Source of the DNA: an uncultured bacterium | GTDB taxonomy: Bacteria; Bacteroidota; Bacteroidia; Bacteroidales; Bacteroidaceae | DNA: 64,000 nt | Direction of reading: 5' to 3' | Assembly: GCA_945829425.1 (NCBI GenBank) | Contig: CALZUQ010000004.1 | Coordinates: forward strand, 1 to 64,000 | Part shown: positions 19,865-29,848 of the stretch, piece after piece | How the letters are laid out: every line of letters begins with the position of its first letter | Numbering within the stretch: position 1 is the first letter of the stretch | Made by a program: the position numbers and the translations under genes | Notes under the pieces: model-generated | Databases searched by the model: none | Told to the model about the DNA's origin: nothing | What the model saw: the letters and a program-made list of their open reading frames with translations, nothing else

Positions 19865-22114
19865 ATGATACAAGATTTAGCACTCATACTTATCGTGGCA
19901 GCCATTGTCACACTGCTGTTCAAACGTCTGAAACAACCTCTTGTTTTAGGCTATATCGTGGCAGGCTTCCTTATCTCGCCACACATGGAGTATATACCTT
20001 CCGTCATGGAGAAGGAGAATATTCAGGAGTGGGCAGACATAGGTGTCATGTTCCTACTCTTCTCCCTTGGTCTTGATTTCAGCTTCAAGAAAATCGTCAA
20101 GATGGGCGCAGCACCCATCATTGCGGCAATAACCATTGTGGCATGTATGATGATGCTGGGGTATACCGTAGGCAACCTATGCTCCTGGTCGCATATCGAC
20201 AGCATCTTCCTCGGAGGAATGCTCGCCATGTCGTCAACGACGATAATCTACAAGGCTTTCGACGACCTCGGACTCCGCCAGCAACGTTTCGCCTCCCTTG
20301 TCATGAGCGTCCTCATTCTGGAGGATATCCTTGCCATTGTCATGATGGTCATGCTCGCCGCCATAGCTTCCGGTGGCAGTCCTGACAGTGGCGAGATGCT
20401 TTATTCTATCCTTAAGATAGCTTTCTTCCTCATACTGTGGTTTGTGGTAGGCATCTTCGCCATACCGCTCTTCCTGAAGAGTGTCCGTAAGCTCATGTCT
20501 GCCGAGACACTCCTCGTTGTCTCGTTAGGTCTCTGCTGCCTTATGGCTGTAGTCTCCATGAAAGCCGGCTTCAGCAGCGCTTTCGGAGCTTTCGTAATGG
20601 GCAGCATACTTGCCGAGACCATTGAGGCAGAGAAGATAGAACGCGTCATAGAACCTGTGAAGAATCTCTTCGGAGCAATATTCTTCGTCTCTGTCGGCAT
20701 GCTCGTAGACCCTGCCGTCCTTGTGGAATACGCTCTTCCGATAATAATAATCGTGATAACGATCCTTGGCGGACAAGCCGTTTTCGGCACACTGGGCTTC
20801 TTCCTCTCCGGCCAGACATTACAAACCTCTATACGCTGCGGCTTCTCCATGGCACAGATTGGTGAGTTCGCCTTTATCATAGCGTCTCTCGGCATGTCCA
20901 TGGGTGTCATAGCAGACTTCCTGTACCCTGTCGTCGTCACGGTATCTGTCATAACGACATTCCTGACACCTTATATGATACGCGGCGCACAGCCGGCATA
21001 CCTCTTCCTGGAGAAATACCTCCCCAATTACCTTATCCTGCATATCAACAACCTCATGACGAAGAACCAGAATCAAGGAGACAAGAAAGACCCGGAAAGC
21101 GTAAAGCCGCGGACATTGTGGCGAAACCTTCTGAAAGCCATGGCGTTCAATACCGTAGTATATACCATACTGGTAGCCTCTGTGACATATATCATGCTGA
21201 CATTCTTCCTGCTTTTCTCACGCTCCTTATTGCCACACTGGTGGGCAAACGGCGTCACGGGCGTGCTCACCATACTTCTGCTGGCGCCTTTTATGCGTGC
21301 TATAGTGATGAAGAAGAACCACAGCGAGGAATGGAAACAGCTCTGGAACCTCTCCCCTATCAACCGTCTGCCGCTCCTATCCACTGTTGTGGCGAGGGCA
21401 GCGATATGCCTCGCATTCCTCTTCTATATCGTCAACTACCTTGCACGCTTCGCCGACGCCATAGTGGTATGTCTCGCCGTAATCATAATAACCGTGACGG
21501 TACTCTCACGCTCTATCAAACAACGCAGCATAAAACTGGAGCGTATGTTCAAAAACAACCTGAGGTCAAGGGAAATCATGGCACAGGTAAAAGGGACACA
21601 GATGCCAGAATACGCCAACCACCTCGTAGAGCGCGACCTTACCCTCACCGAGCTGCAAGTGCCTGAGAACTCGCTGTGGGCTGGCAAGACACTTGCCGAT
21701 CTGCAGTTAGGCCAGCATTTCGGAGTACATGTCAGCAGTATCCTGCGTAACGGCAGACGCCTGAACATACCTTACGGCAAGGAGCAGATCTTCTCCAACG
21801 ACAAGCTGCAGGTGATAGGCACCGACGAACAGATCACTAAACTGAACAAAGTCCTTGAGACAGCTCTATACTCCGAGGACATCGACTACGAAGAGCGTGA
21901 GATGCTTCTGAGGCAAGTCATCATAAGCAAGAAATCACCACTTGTAGGCAAGGCGTTGCGCGACAGCCGTCTTCGCGAAGAATATTCTCTCCTCGTTGTC
22001 GGCATTGAGCAGGGCCAGCCCAACCTTACCACCATTGAGCCGGACTATGTCTTCAAGGCAGGAGATGCTGTATGGATGGTAGGAGAACATATGGCATTCG
22101 ACAAAATAGAGTGA
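19865..22114 (+). CDS. CPA2-family cation:proton antiporter (KefB-like) with TrkA-C domains
   Basis: LGYIVAGFLISP; SLGLDFSFKKIVKMG; two C-terminal TrkA-C-like modules. Confidence 0.9.
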   Translation: MIQDLALILIVAAIVTLLFKRLKQPLVLGYIVAGFLISPHMEYIPSVMEKENIQEWADIGVMFLLFSLGLDFSFKKIVKMGAAPIIAAITIVACMMMLGYTVGNLCSWSHIDSIFLGGMLAMSSTTIIYKAFDDLGLRQQRFASLVMSVLILEDILAIVMMVMLAAIASGGSPDSGEMLYSILKIAFFLILWFVVGIFAIPLFLKSVRKLMSAETLLVVSLGLCCLMAVVSMKAGFSSAFGAFVMGSILAETIEAEKIERVIEPVKNLFGAIFFVSVGMLVDPAVLVEYALPIIIIVITILGGQAVFGTLGFFLSGQTLQTSIRCGFSMAQIGEFAFIIASLGMSMGVIADFLYPVVVTVSVITTFLTPYMIRGAQPAYLFLEKYLPNYLILHINNLMTKNQNQGDKKDPESVKPRTLWRNLLKAMAFNTVVYTILVASVTYIMLTFFLLFSRSLLPHWWANGVTGVLTILLLAPFMRAIVMKKNHSEEWKQLWNLSPINRLPLLSTVVARAAICLAFLFYIVNYLARFADAIVVCLAVIIITVTVLSRSIKQRSIKLERMFKNNLRSREIMAQVKGTQMPEYANHLVERDLTLTELQVPENSLWAGKTLADLQLGQHFGVHVSSILRNGRRLNIPYGKEQIFSNDKLQVIGTDEQITKLNKVLETALYSEDIDYEEREMLLRQVIISKKSPLVGKALRDSRLREEYSLLVVGIEQGQPNLTTIEPDYVFKAGDAVWMVGEHMAFDKIE

Positions 22115-22254
22115 TGAGGGATAATTTATAATGTATAATGAATAACGCTATTCCCCACAGCAATTATTCATTACCCGAGTGACGACGAACAGACGTCAAC
22201 AATTAAAAAAACTTAACAATACATTGCAAAATATGTGCTTTAATAAAAATTCAC

Positions 22255-22262
22255 TATCTTTG
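22255..22262 (+). promoter_or_regulatory. TATCTTTG promoter motif for the GH28 locus
   Basis: TAnnTTTG match with ~200 nt leader to the first ATG. Confidence 0.5.
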
Positions 22263-22469
22263 CAAAGCATACTTTATACTAACAGGCGGTAACCCACCGC
22301 AAAACCAGCTGTCTGCAACAGGTAAAAGAGACATTCTGCATCTCTTTGATAATATATTCTGCATATTGATCTAATATCACGATAAAAGCCACGTATCGAA
22401 AAGACAGGTGTCTGCCACCCCCTGCAAGACGAGAACATGATGTTTAATTAATATAACCTAAAGAAAACT

Positions 22470-23873
22470 ATGAGAAAAGCATTGTCTATGTGTGTCGCAG
22501 CACTCCTCATGCCTTTGATGTCAATGGCACAGGACGCATGGAACACGACATACAAAGAAATCGAGTCAAGAATTGTTGCGCCGACATTCAAGGCGAAAGA
22601 GTACAAGGCTGCCGTAAAGGTAAAGAATTCTGCCAAGCAGAACCAGAAAGCCATCAACGCCGCAATAAAGAAGGCATCCAAGAACGGTGGCGGAAAGGTA
22701 ATCATTCCGGCAGGAAAATACATGACGGGAGCCATAACCCTTCTCTCCAACGTCAACCTCGTGGTAGAGAAAGGTGCAGAACTCGTCTTCGCTTTCGAGC
22801 GCGACCTGTATCCTAACGTTGAGACACGCTGGGAAGGTCTGAACCTCATAAACTACCAGCCGTGTATTTATGCCGTAGACGCAGAGAATATCGGCATATC
22901 AGGTGAGGGCATCATCAACGGCAATGGCTCTAACGAGCGTTGGTGGTATATGAAAGGCAACAAACACCACGGATATCATGAAGGTGTGGACGAATGGCAG
23001 GGAACAGACAAGACGGGACCTCGCGCCGACCTTATAAAAATGGCAGACAACAACGTGCCTACAGCACAACGCGTCTTCGGAAAGGGAAAAGGTCTCCGCC
23101 CGCAGCTTATAAACTTCCTCAGATGTCAGAACGCCATAATAGAAGGCGTGGAACTGCGCGACTCTCCTTTCTGGGTTATACACCCAACGTTCGTCAAGAA
23201 CCTCACAGTACGTGGCGTTACGATATACAACGACGGACCTAACGGCGACGGGTGCGACCCAGAGTCATGCGAGGACGTGCTCATCGAGAACTGCACCTTC
23301 CACACCGGCGACGACTGCATAGCACTGAAGTCAGGACGTAACGCTGACGGACACCGTGCCAACGCACCATGCAAGAACGTCATCATACGTAAATGTAAGA
23401 TGGCTGACGGACACGGAGGAGTAGTGATAGGCTCGGAGATTTCCGGCGGCTGTACGAACATCTTTGCCGAAGACTGTGACATGGACTCGCCTAACCTCGA
23501 CCGTGTAGTACGCATAAAGACCAACACCTGCCGTGGCGGAATAAACGAAAACATCTATGTTCGTAACATCCGTGTCGGCGAATGCCGTGAGGCTGTCATG
23601 CGCATCAACCTCGTTTACGAGCCAAAAGAGATTGCAGAGAGAGGTCACATACCTACTGTAAGAAACGTTTACGTAGAGAATATCACCTGCAAGAAGTCAA
23701 AATACGGCATCCTGCTCAACGGTCTGACAGAGAAAGACTCCAAGACTCCTCAGATATACAATATCAATGTCAAGAACTGCAAGTTCGAGGGACTTTCCGC
23801 AGAACCGGTGTATAAGACAGGTCTTGTGAAAGATATCCACATCAGCAACGTCACCGTAAGCGCAGACTTCTAA
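22470..23873 (+). CDS. Glycoside hydrolase family 28 (polygalacturonase-like), secreted
   Basis: Signal peptide; GH28 motifs NGDGCDPES, GDDCIALKSG, GHGGVVIGSE, RIKT. Confidence 0.93.
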   Translation: MRKALSMCVAALLMPLMSMAQDAWNTTYKEIESRIVAPTFKAKEYKAAVKVKNSAKQNQKAINAAIKKASKNGGGKVIIPAGKYMTGAITLLSNVNLVVEKGAELVFAFERDLYPNVETRWEGLNLINYQPCIYAVDAENIGISGEGIINGNGSNERWWYMKGNKHHGYHEGVDEWQGTDKTGPRADLIKMADNNVPTAQRVFGKGKGLRPQLINFLRCQNAIIEGVELRDSPFWVIHPTFVKNLTVRGVTIYNDGPNGDGCDPESCEDVLIENCTFHTGDDCIALKSGRNADGHRANAPCKNVIIRKCKMADGHGGVVIGSEISGGCTNIFAEDCDMDSPNLDRVVRIKTNTCRGGINENIYVRNIRVGECREAVMRINLVYEPKEIAERGHIPTVRNVYVENITCKKSKYGILLNGLTEKDSKTPQIYNINVKNCKFEGLSAEPVYKTGLVKDIHISNVTVSADF

Positions 23874-23956
23874 AGGTGTGCAAAAATATTTTTTACACCT
23901 GCTTACCTACAAACAAGAGAAAACACACCTAATCAAATATCAACCCATAAACGACT

Positions 23957-26614
23957 ATGAAGAAAACACTTCTTTGTCTTCTCACGTTGCTTTTCTCAGC
24001 CTCCTCATTCGCTGACGGCTGGGACGACGCACTTTACAAGAAGATTGAACAGAACATCCAGGCTCCGACATTCTCGGAGACAGTGTACAAACCGTCTATA
24101 AAGACGAAGAACAGCGCGGCGAAGAACCAGAAGGCTATCAATGCCGCCATAAAGAAAGCCTCTGCCAAAGGCGGAGGAAAAGTGGTCATTCCTGAGGGAA
24201 CATACATGACCGGAGCCATCACGCTGCTCTCAAACGTCAACCTCGTGCTTGAAAAAGGTGCTGTGCTGAAGTTCGCTTACGAGCCTGCTCTCTACCCTCT
24301 CGTCTACACCCGCTACGAGGGTCTCGACCTTTATAACTACTCTCCGTGTATCTATGCCAACGGAGCAAAGAACATCGGCATAACAGGCGAGGGTACAATA
24401 GACGGCAACGGCAGCAACGAGACCTTCTGGCAGTGGACCGGCGTACCATACTTCGGATATAAGAAAGATGTCACGACAGAAGACTGCAAATACCCGAAGA
24501 ACGGCGAGACAATGGGCTACCGCGACATCCTGCAGAAAATGTGCGAAGACAACGTCCCTGTCGACCAGCGCATATTTGGCATGGGAAAAGGACTCCGCAT
24601 GCAGTTGGTGAACATAGTAAACTCTGAGAATATCATCATCGAGGGCGTAACAATGCTGAACTCACCGTTCTGGGTTATGCACCCTCTCTTCTCAAAGAAT
24701 ATCACAGTACGTGGCGTAAAGGTCTACAACGACGGTCCTAACGGCGACGGGTGCGACCCAGAGTCATGTGAGAACGTGCTGATAGAGAACTGCCTCTTCG
24801 ATACCGGCGACGACTGTATAGCAATAAAGTCCGGACGTAACGGCGACGGACGACGCGACGGACGCCCGTCACGCAATATCATCATACGTAACTGTAAGAT
24901 GGCTGACGGCCACGGTGGCGTAGTGATAGGCTCGGAGATTTCTGCCGGCGTAGAGAATGTCTTTGCCGAGAACTGTGAAATGGACTCGCCAAACCTCGAC
25001 CGCGTGCTGCGTATAAAGACAAACACCTGCCGTGGCGGTGAGACAAAGAATGTCTTCATGCGTAACGTCACAGTAGGTCAGTGTAAGGAAGCCGTACTGA
25101 GGATAAACATCAACTACCAGCCCAAGGAGGCTGCCGAACGTGGACATATCCCTTACGTACATAACGTATGGATGGAGAACGTGACATGCCAGAAGTCCAA
25201 GCACGGCGTGATACTCAACGGCATAACAGAAGATGAAGCAGTTTATGACATCCACGTACGCAACTGCCGGTTCAACGGCGTGACAGGTGAGCCTTTCGTA
25301 AAGGAGAACCGCATCCGCGACATAGAGTTCGAGAACCTCTTCATAAACGGGAAGGTGGTATTCGCAGAGATGCCACAGAAATATTACAGCGAGTGGCTGA
25401 CACTCTCAGAGATGAAGCGTGTAGACAACCCTATATACCTTGACTTCACCGACGCCGTAAAGCATAAGAAGGGAAAGTGGTCGTATGTCATGGGCATAGA
25501 GCTGGAAGCCATGCTCGACACATACCTGAAATACGGCAATGAAGCTATCCTGAAATACTGCAAGAGATATTCTGACCAGATGATAGACAACGAGGGAAAC
25601 ATCACGGGATATAACATTCTTGACTATAACCTCGACAATATCCGTACCGGACACTTCATAACACGTGAGTATGAGCTTTATCCTGAGGCAAAGAACCTTC
25701 TGGCTATAAAGACCATGATGAAACAGATGGAGAAACAGCCACGCACAAAGGAAGGCGTTTACTGGCATAAGGCTATCTATGCATATCAGGTATGGCTCGA
25801 CGGCATCTTCATGGGACTGCCGTTCCGCGTTCTCACCACAAACATGATGGAGCGTGAGGGACTCATGAAGTCAAAGGAGGCAAAGAAGATTTACGACGAC
25901 GCAACAAACCAAATCCTCAAGACTTACGCACGTACCCTCGACCCTCTTACGGGACTGAACCGCCACGCTTGGGACGAGACAAACCATACTTTCTGGGCTG
26001 ACAAGACGACAGGTCTCAGCAAGCACTGTTGGGGAAGAGCACAGGGTTGGTACACCATGGCACTCATAGAACTCCTCGACGCACTCCCAGAGAACTATGC
26101 ACGACGCAGCGAGATCATTGATGTCCTGAAGAAAGATTTTGACGCTATAATAAAATGGCAGGACAAGAAAACAGGCACATGGTATCAGGTCATGGACTCT
26201 CCAGAGCGTGAGGGCAACTACCTGGAGTCGACATGTACGTCTATGTTCGCTTACTCTCTGCTGAAGGCGTTCCGCAAAGGCTACGTAACAGAGGAGAAAT
26301 ACCGCGACGCTGGCGTTACAGCATATAAAGGCATCATAAACAACTTCATACGCATGGACTCTGACAAGACCATTTCTCTCACACAGTGCTGCAGCGTGGC
26401 AGGTCTCGGTCCTGCGGCAACACCTGAGGTGAAGGCTGCCATGAAGCGCATAAACCCTAAAGGCTCCGTAAAGCATAACGAGAAACGCGACGGCTCTTTC
26501 GAATATTATCTCAGCGAGCCTATACGCGACAACGACGCAAAGGGCGTAGGTCCTTTCATTTGGGCTTCTCTTGAAATGGAGCAGATGGGGTATAACACAT
26601 CGAGCAAGTATTGA
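23957..26614 (+). CDS. GH28-GH105 two-domain pectinase (polygalacturonase fused to unsaturated (rhamno)galacturonyl hydrolase)
   Basis: N-terminal GH28 motifs as above; C-terminal (alpha/alpha)6 GH105 signature NRHAWDE...HCWGRAQGWYTMALIELLDALPE. Confidence 0.9.
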   Translation: MKKTLLCLLTLLFSASSFADGWDDALYKKIEQNIQAPTFSETVYKPSIKTKNSAAKNQKAINAAIKKASAKGGGKVVIPEGTYMTGAITLLSNVNLVLEKGAVLKFAYEPALYPLVYTRYEGLDLYNYSPCIYANGAKNIGITGEGTIDGNGSNETFWQWTGVPYFGYKKDVTTEDCKYPKNGETMGYRDILQKMCEDNVPVDQRIFGMGKGLRMQLVNIVNSENIIIEGVTMLNSPFWVMHPLFSKNITVRGVKVYNDGPNGDGCDPESCENVLIENCLFDTGDDCIAIKSGRNGDGRRDGRPSRNIIIRNCKMADGHGGVVIGSEISAGVENVFAENCEMDSPNLDRVLRIKTNTCRGGETKNVFMRNVTVGQCKEAVLRININYQPKEAAERGHIPYVHNVWMENVTCQKSKHGVILNGITEDEAVYDIHVRNCRFNGVTGEPFVKENRIRDIEFENLFINGKVVFAEMPQKYYSEWLTLSEMKRVDNPIYLDFTDAVKHKKGKWSYVMGIELEAMLDTYLKYGNEAILKYCKRYSDQMIDNEGNITGYNILDYNLDNIRTGHFITREYELYPEAKNLLAIKTMMKQMEKQPRTKEGVYWHKAIYAYQVWLDGIFMGLPFRVLTTNMMEREGLMKSKEAKKIYDDATNQILKTYARTLDPLTGLNRHAWDETNHTFWADKTTGLSKHCWGRAQGWYTMALIELLDALPENYARRSEIIDVLKKDFDAIIKWQDKKTGTWYQVMDSPEREGNYLESTCTSMFAYSLLKAFRKGYVTEEKYRDAGVTAYKGIINNFIRMDSDKTISLTQCCSVAGLGPAATPEVKAAMKRINPKGSVKHNEKRDGSFEYYLSEPIRDNDAKGVGPFIWASLEMEQMGYNTSSKY

Positions 26615-26801
26615 TGCTTCTATTAAACTGTCCTAAGCAACTATAGACTGGAGGGCAGCAACAGAAACCCACCTTAAGGTGTGTTACGCGAATTAACAGA
26701 ACCCACCTTAAGCAAGTTTACAATCAAAACAGTAAGAATACGGGGAACATTCCGGTAGACATTATTACCGAAGTGTTCCCCGTAGTTTGTATTCTGGCAG
26801 C

Positions 26802-27650
26802 TTACCGCTTGCTGTCTGCAAGGGGTATGAAACATTCAGGCTTGCCAGCAGCATAAGGAGCAATCTCGTACGACTGGTACTTCATGCATACACCTTTCTC
26901 CGTAAGGTAAGGTGTCGTTTCTGGAAGTGGGAAGCTGTCGTCGTCAAACTGACTGTCGTCTATGAGAAGGCATCGTCTCAGCTCTTCATCACCACTGTTC
27001 TTGTCGAGGTCGAAATAAGTCTTCAGCCCCTCTTTTATCTTGCTTCTCAACAGTCTCTTGTCATATTTCCCCACAAGGTTCCATCCTTGACATTTTCCGT
27101 CATTCTTGCTGAACGTCATGCCATACTCTGCACTACTGCCATGCGCCCCACCGTAATACTCATACGAGGTAAGTATCAGCGTAATGTATTGTGCGTCTTC
27201 ATAACCTGCCTTCACCTCCGCCTCGTAGGTGTATATCACCTTACGTTCCACGTCAGGGTTGAACGAGAGTAGGTCGCGCAAATCTTTCGCAAGGCTGTCT
27301 GATATAATCTTGACACGTGCCTCTAAAGCCTTGCTGATGTCCTGCTCGGCGGCATTAAGATACAGCTCCTGTCCCAACCATGCACGCATGTTGACAGCGA
27401 GTGGCTTGTCCATTCCGTCGGTGTCCACCACCTTTATCTTTACCTCCACCTCACCGTTTTCAGTTACTGCGACAGTCTTCTTGCATTCCACCGACCGCAT
27501 CTTACCCTCTGTTGCCGGCGGCACGCTGTCGTCCGTTCCTGCTGACACAACTGTGGAGTCTGTATTTTCTACTACGCCCTCAGCACCTTTCTTTCCCGTA
27601 CACGAAAGGGAGAGCAACATCGCCATAACGAATACAATTCTGTTTCTCAT
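26802..27650 (-). CDS. DUF3298/RsiV-like lipoprotein
   Basis: Lipobox LLSLSCTG; TLILTSYEYYGGAHGSSAEYGMTF...NLVGKYDKRLLRSKIKEGL. Confidence 0.8.
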   Translation of the reverse strand: MRNRIVFVMAMLLSLSCTGKKGAEGVVENTDSTVVSAGTDDSVPPATEGKMRSVECKKTVAVTENGEVEVKIKVVDTDGMDKPLAVNMRAWLGQELYLNAAEQDISKALEARVKIISDSLAKDLRDLLSFNPDVERKVIYTYEAEVKAGYEDAQYITLILTSYEYYGGAHGSSAEYGMTFSKNDGKCQGWNLVGKYDKRLLRSKIKEGLKTYFDLDKNSGDEELRRCLLIDDSQFDDDSFPLPETTPYLTEKGVCMKYQSYEIAPYAAGKPECFIPLADSKR

Positions 27651-27790
27651 GATATTTGTCCTGAAAAATGATTAATTACATACAGTCTGTACTCATCGTA
27701 CCAGACCATTTTTTCTTGATATGCAAAGTTCTTACAAACGAGAGCAATGCAAACCTGTTTGCTAATTGCCGAGTGCAGTTAGAACTTATG

Positions 27791-27798
27791 CAAAGTTA
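27791..27798 (-). promoter_or_regulatory. TAACTTTG promoter motif
   Basis: CAAAGTTA upstream of the minus-strand lipoprotein gene. Confidence 0.4.
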
Positions 27799-27959
27799 TA
27801 GCAAAAAAACATATCCTGCAAGTTTTTGGAGGTTTATTATTCGCTCAATATAAAATCTTATGGTCAGAATAGAATAATCTTTTGATAAAATAGGCGGCGT
27901 CTCGGAAATAAAAATAAAAGATTTTCTTTCTTTTATTTTGTATTTCGCTCAACTTGCAC

Positions 27960-27967
27960 TATCTTTG
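27960..27967 (+). promoter_or_regulatory. TATCTTTG promoter motif for the YitT-family gene
   Basis: TAnnTTTG match ~110 bp upstream of ATG 28076. Confidence 0.45.
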
Positions 27968-28075
27968 CAGTGGATTTTTATACAGATAATATTCGTATGG
28001 CGAGGACAGACAGTACTCACCATTAGATAAAGGTTGCGACACCCGCAACAAGACCTAACTAAAAGAGAGACATTT

Positions 28076-29089
28076 ATGGAAAGCAAGGGAAAAAGACTAC
28101 GTGAATGGCTGAACGTATTGACGCAGCTGGAATGGTGGCTGTCTTGGACAGGAATACTCTTCGGAAGCATTGTGCTTGCCGCAGGCTTCGTCTATTTCAT
28201 CAACCCGTATAATATCGTGCCGGGCGGTGTCTACGGTGCGAGCATCGTGCTGCATAACATCTTCCCGTCAATACAGGTAGGTACTTTCGGCTATATGTTC
28301 GACATCCCTCTGCTATGCCTCTCCGCCTTTCTCCTCGGCTCAAAGATTGGGTCACGCACTCTTGTGGCGGCAATGATTACGCCCGCCATAATGAATATCA
28401 TGTCCTCCGCCTCCTACCCTACCCAGGAAGCTTTGGAAGCCCTCGACCCCTCCCAGCTTCTCGGAGGCTGCATGGACATGACCGACCACCTCATGCTGAC
28501 AAGCATCATAGGTGCCATACTCATAGGCATAGGCAGCGGAATAGTGGTGAAGAGCAAGGCTACGACAGGCGGCAGCGACATAATAGGCATGATACTCCAG
28601 AAATACTGCGGCATAAAGTTCTCAAACGCCATACTCCTCGTCGACGGCATCGTAGTGCTCTTCGGTCTCGTAGTGATAGGCTTCGGCATAGGTCAGACTG
28701 ACGGCAGTGTCACGACACAGTCGTGGCATCTCTCTTTCTACTCGCTGATAGCCATCATCATCAGCTCCCGCACCGTGGCATACGTCCTCAACGGTGCCAA
28801 CGACGACAAGCTCATCTTTGTCATCACGCCGAAGCCCATGGCAGAGCTGACACATTTCATACTCCATGACCTCGACCGCACCGCGACACGCATCAAGAGC
28901 AGCGGACTGTACACCAATGAGGAGAAGGAGATGCTCTTCCTCGTAGTGAGCAAGAAAGAGGTACAGGCAGTGAAGCAGAAAATCAAGCAGGTAAACCCCA
29001 CAGCCTTTGTCGTCATCACCGATGCATACGACACGTTCGGAGAGGGCTGGAAACCTCTGCCTTCGTCCAACGACATACAGCCGGAATGA
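28076..29089 (+). CDS. YitT family membrane protein (DUF161 + DUF2179)
   Basis: YFINPYNIVPGGVYGASIVLHN; KATTGGSDIIGMIL; C-terminal DUF2179 YTNEEKEMLFLVVSKKEVQAVKQKIKQVNPTAFVVITDAYDTFGEGW. Confidence 0.9.
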   Translation: MESKGKRLREWLNVLTQLEWWLSWTGILFGSIVLAAGFVYFINPYNIVPGGVYGASIVLHNIFPSIQVGTFGYMFDIPLLCLSAFLLGSKIGSRTLVAAMITPAIMNIMSSASYPTQEALEALDPSQLLGGCMDMTDHLMLTSIIGAILIGIGSGIVVKSKATTGGSDIIGMILQKYCGIKFSNAILLVDGIVVLFGLVVIGFGIGQTDGSVTTQSWHLSFYSLIAIIISSRTVAYVLNGANDDKLIFVITPKPMAELTHFILHDLDRTATRIKSSGLYTNEEKEMLFLVVSKKEVQAVKQKIKQVNPTAFVVITDAYDTFGEGWKPLPSSNDIQPE

Positions 29090-29141
29090 CACTGTCAAGA
29101 GTAACATTTCTCCCTCCACCCGGCAACAGGTCGTTTTTGGA

Positions 29142-29250
29142 GGCATAAGTTATGACCGGGACGAGGCATAAGTTATGACCAGGGCGGAGCATAAGTTATG
29201 ACCGGGACGGGGCATAACTTATGATTCAGCCCGGTAATAAGCTATGCCCA
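29142..29250. repeat. ~23-bp tandem units, each with the palindrome CATAAGTTATG
   Basis: GGCATAAGTTATGACCGGGACGA three times, then GGCATAACTTATGATT and an inverted ATAAGCTATGCC. Confidence 0.9.
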
Positions 29251-29388
29251 CGTTTTGTGTAACGTTTTACGCATTCCCTTGACGCAGCACTCCCCATCGT
29301 CATAACACCCGTCGTCCTCACGTTCCTCACGAACGTCTGGTGCCGTTGCTCACAAACGAAGCTGTTGAGTGTCTCAAGGCCTTGGAGT

Positions 29389-29668
29389 GTTAACACCGTG
29401 CCGAGAGATGTTAACACGACTGGTTCATTCAACTAACCATACGGTTTAAGTATAAATCCATTCAACTTTTTTTAGGGTAGTACAGTTGCCTCAGACATAG
29501 AAATGTTAACTTGTTAACGTTAATTTGGCGTTAACTTTAAACTTTTTTCCTGTATTTTTACCTCGCGCGAACCTTATTATATTTAAAATTTTAAATATAT
29601 ATATATAATAATATAGTAACGGTAACAAAGTTTCATTTTTGGCGGAATTAACGTTAACACGTTAACAC
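29389..29668. repeat. Cluster of seven GTTAAC palindromes including a ~22-bp inverted repeat flanking an AT-rich core
   Basis: GTTAAC at 29389, 29410, 29505, 29513, 29530, 29653, 29661; TGTTAACtTGTTAACGTTAATT inverted as AATTAACGTTAACAcGTTAACA. Confidence 0.9.
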
Positions 29669-29791
29669 TTTTTGTTGTCTTGGCATTTTCAGAGCTTTCG
29701 GTGTCCTGCCCTTCCGTAACGTTACAGGCATGAATAAAGGCTGCCAACCTAAAAAAAGACTTTTTTCCTTGCATTAATAGAAAATATTTCG

Positions 29792-29799
29792 TAATTTTG
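29792..29799 (+). promoter_or_regulatory. TAATTTTG promoter motif for leuB
   Basis: TAnnTTTG match 50 bp upstream of ATG 29849. Confidence 0.5.
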
Positions 29800-29848
29800 C
29801 AAGCAATTTGTAAGGAAACATATCAAAAACAAGAAAATATCACACATC

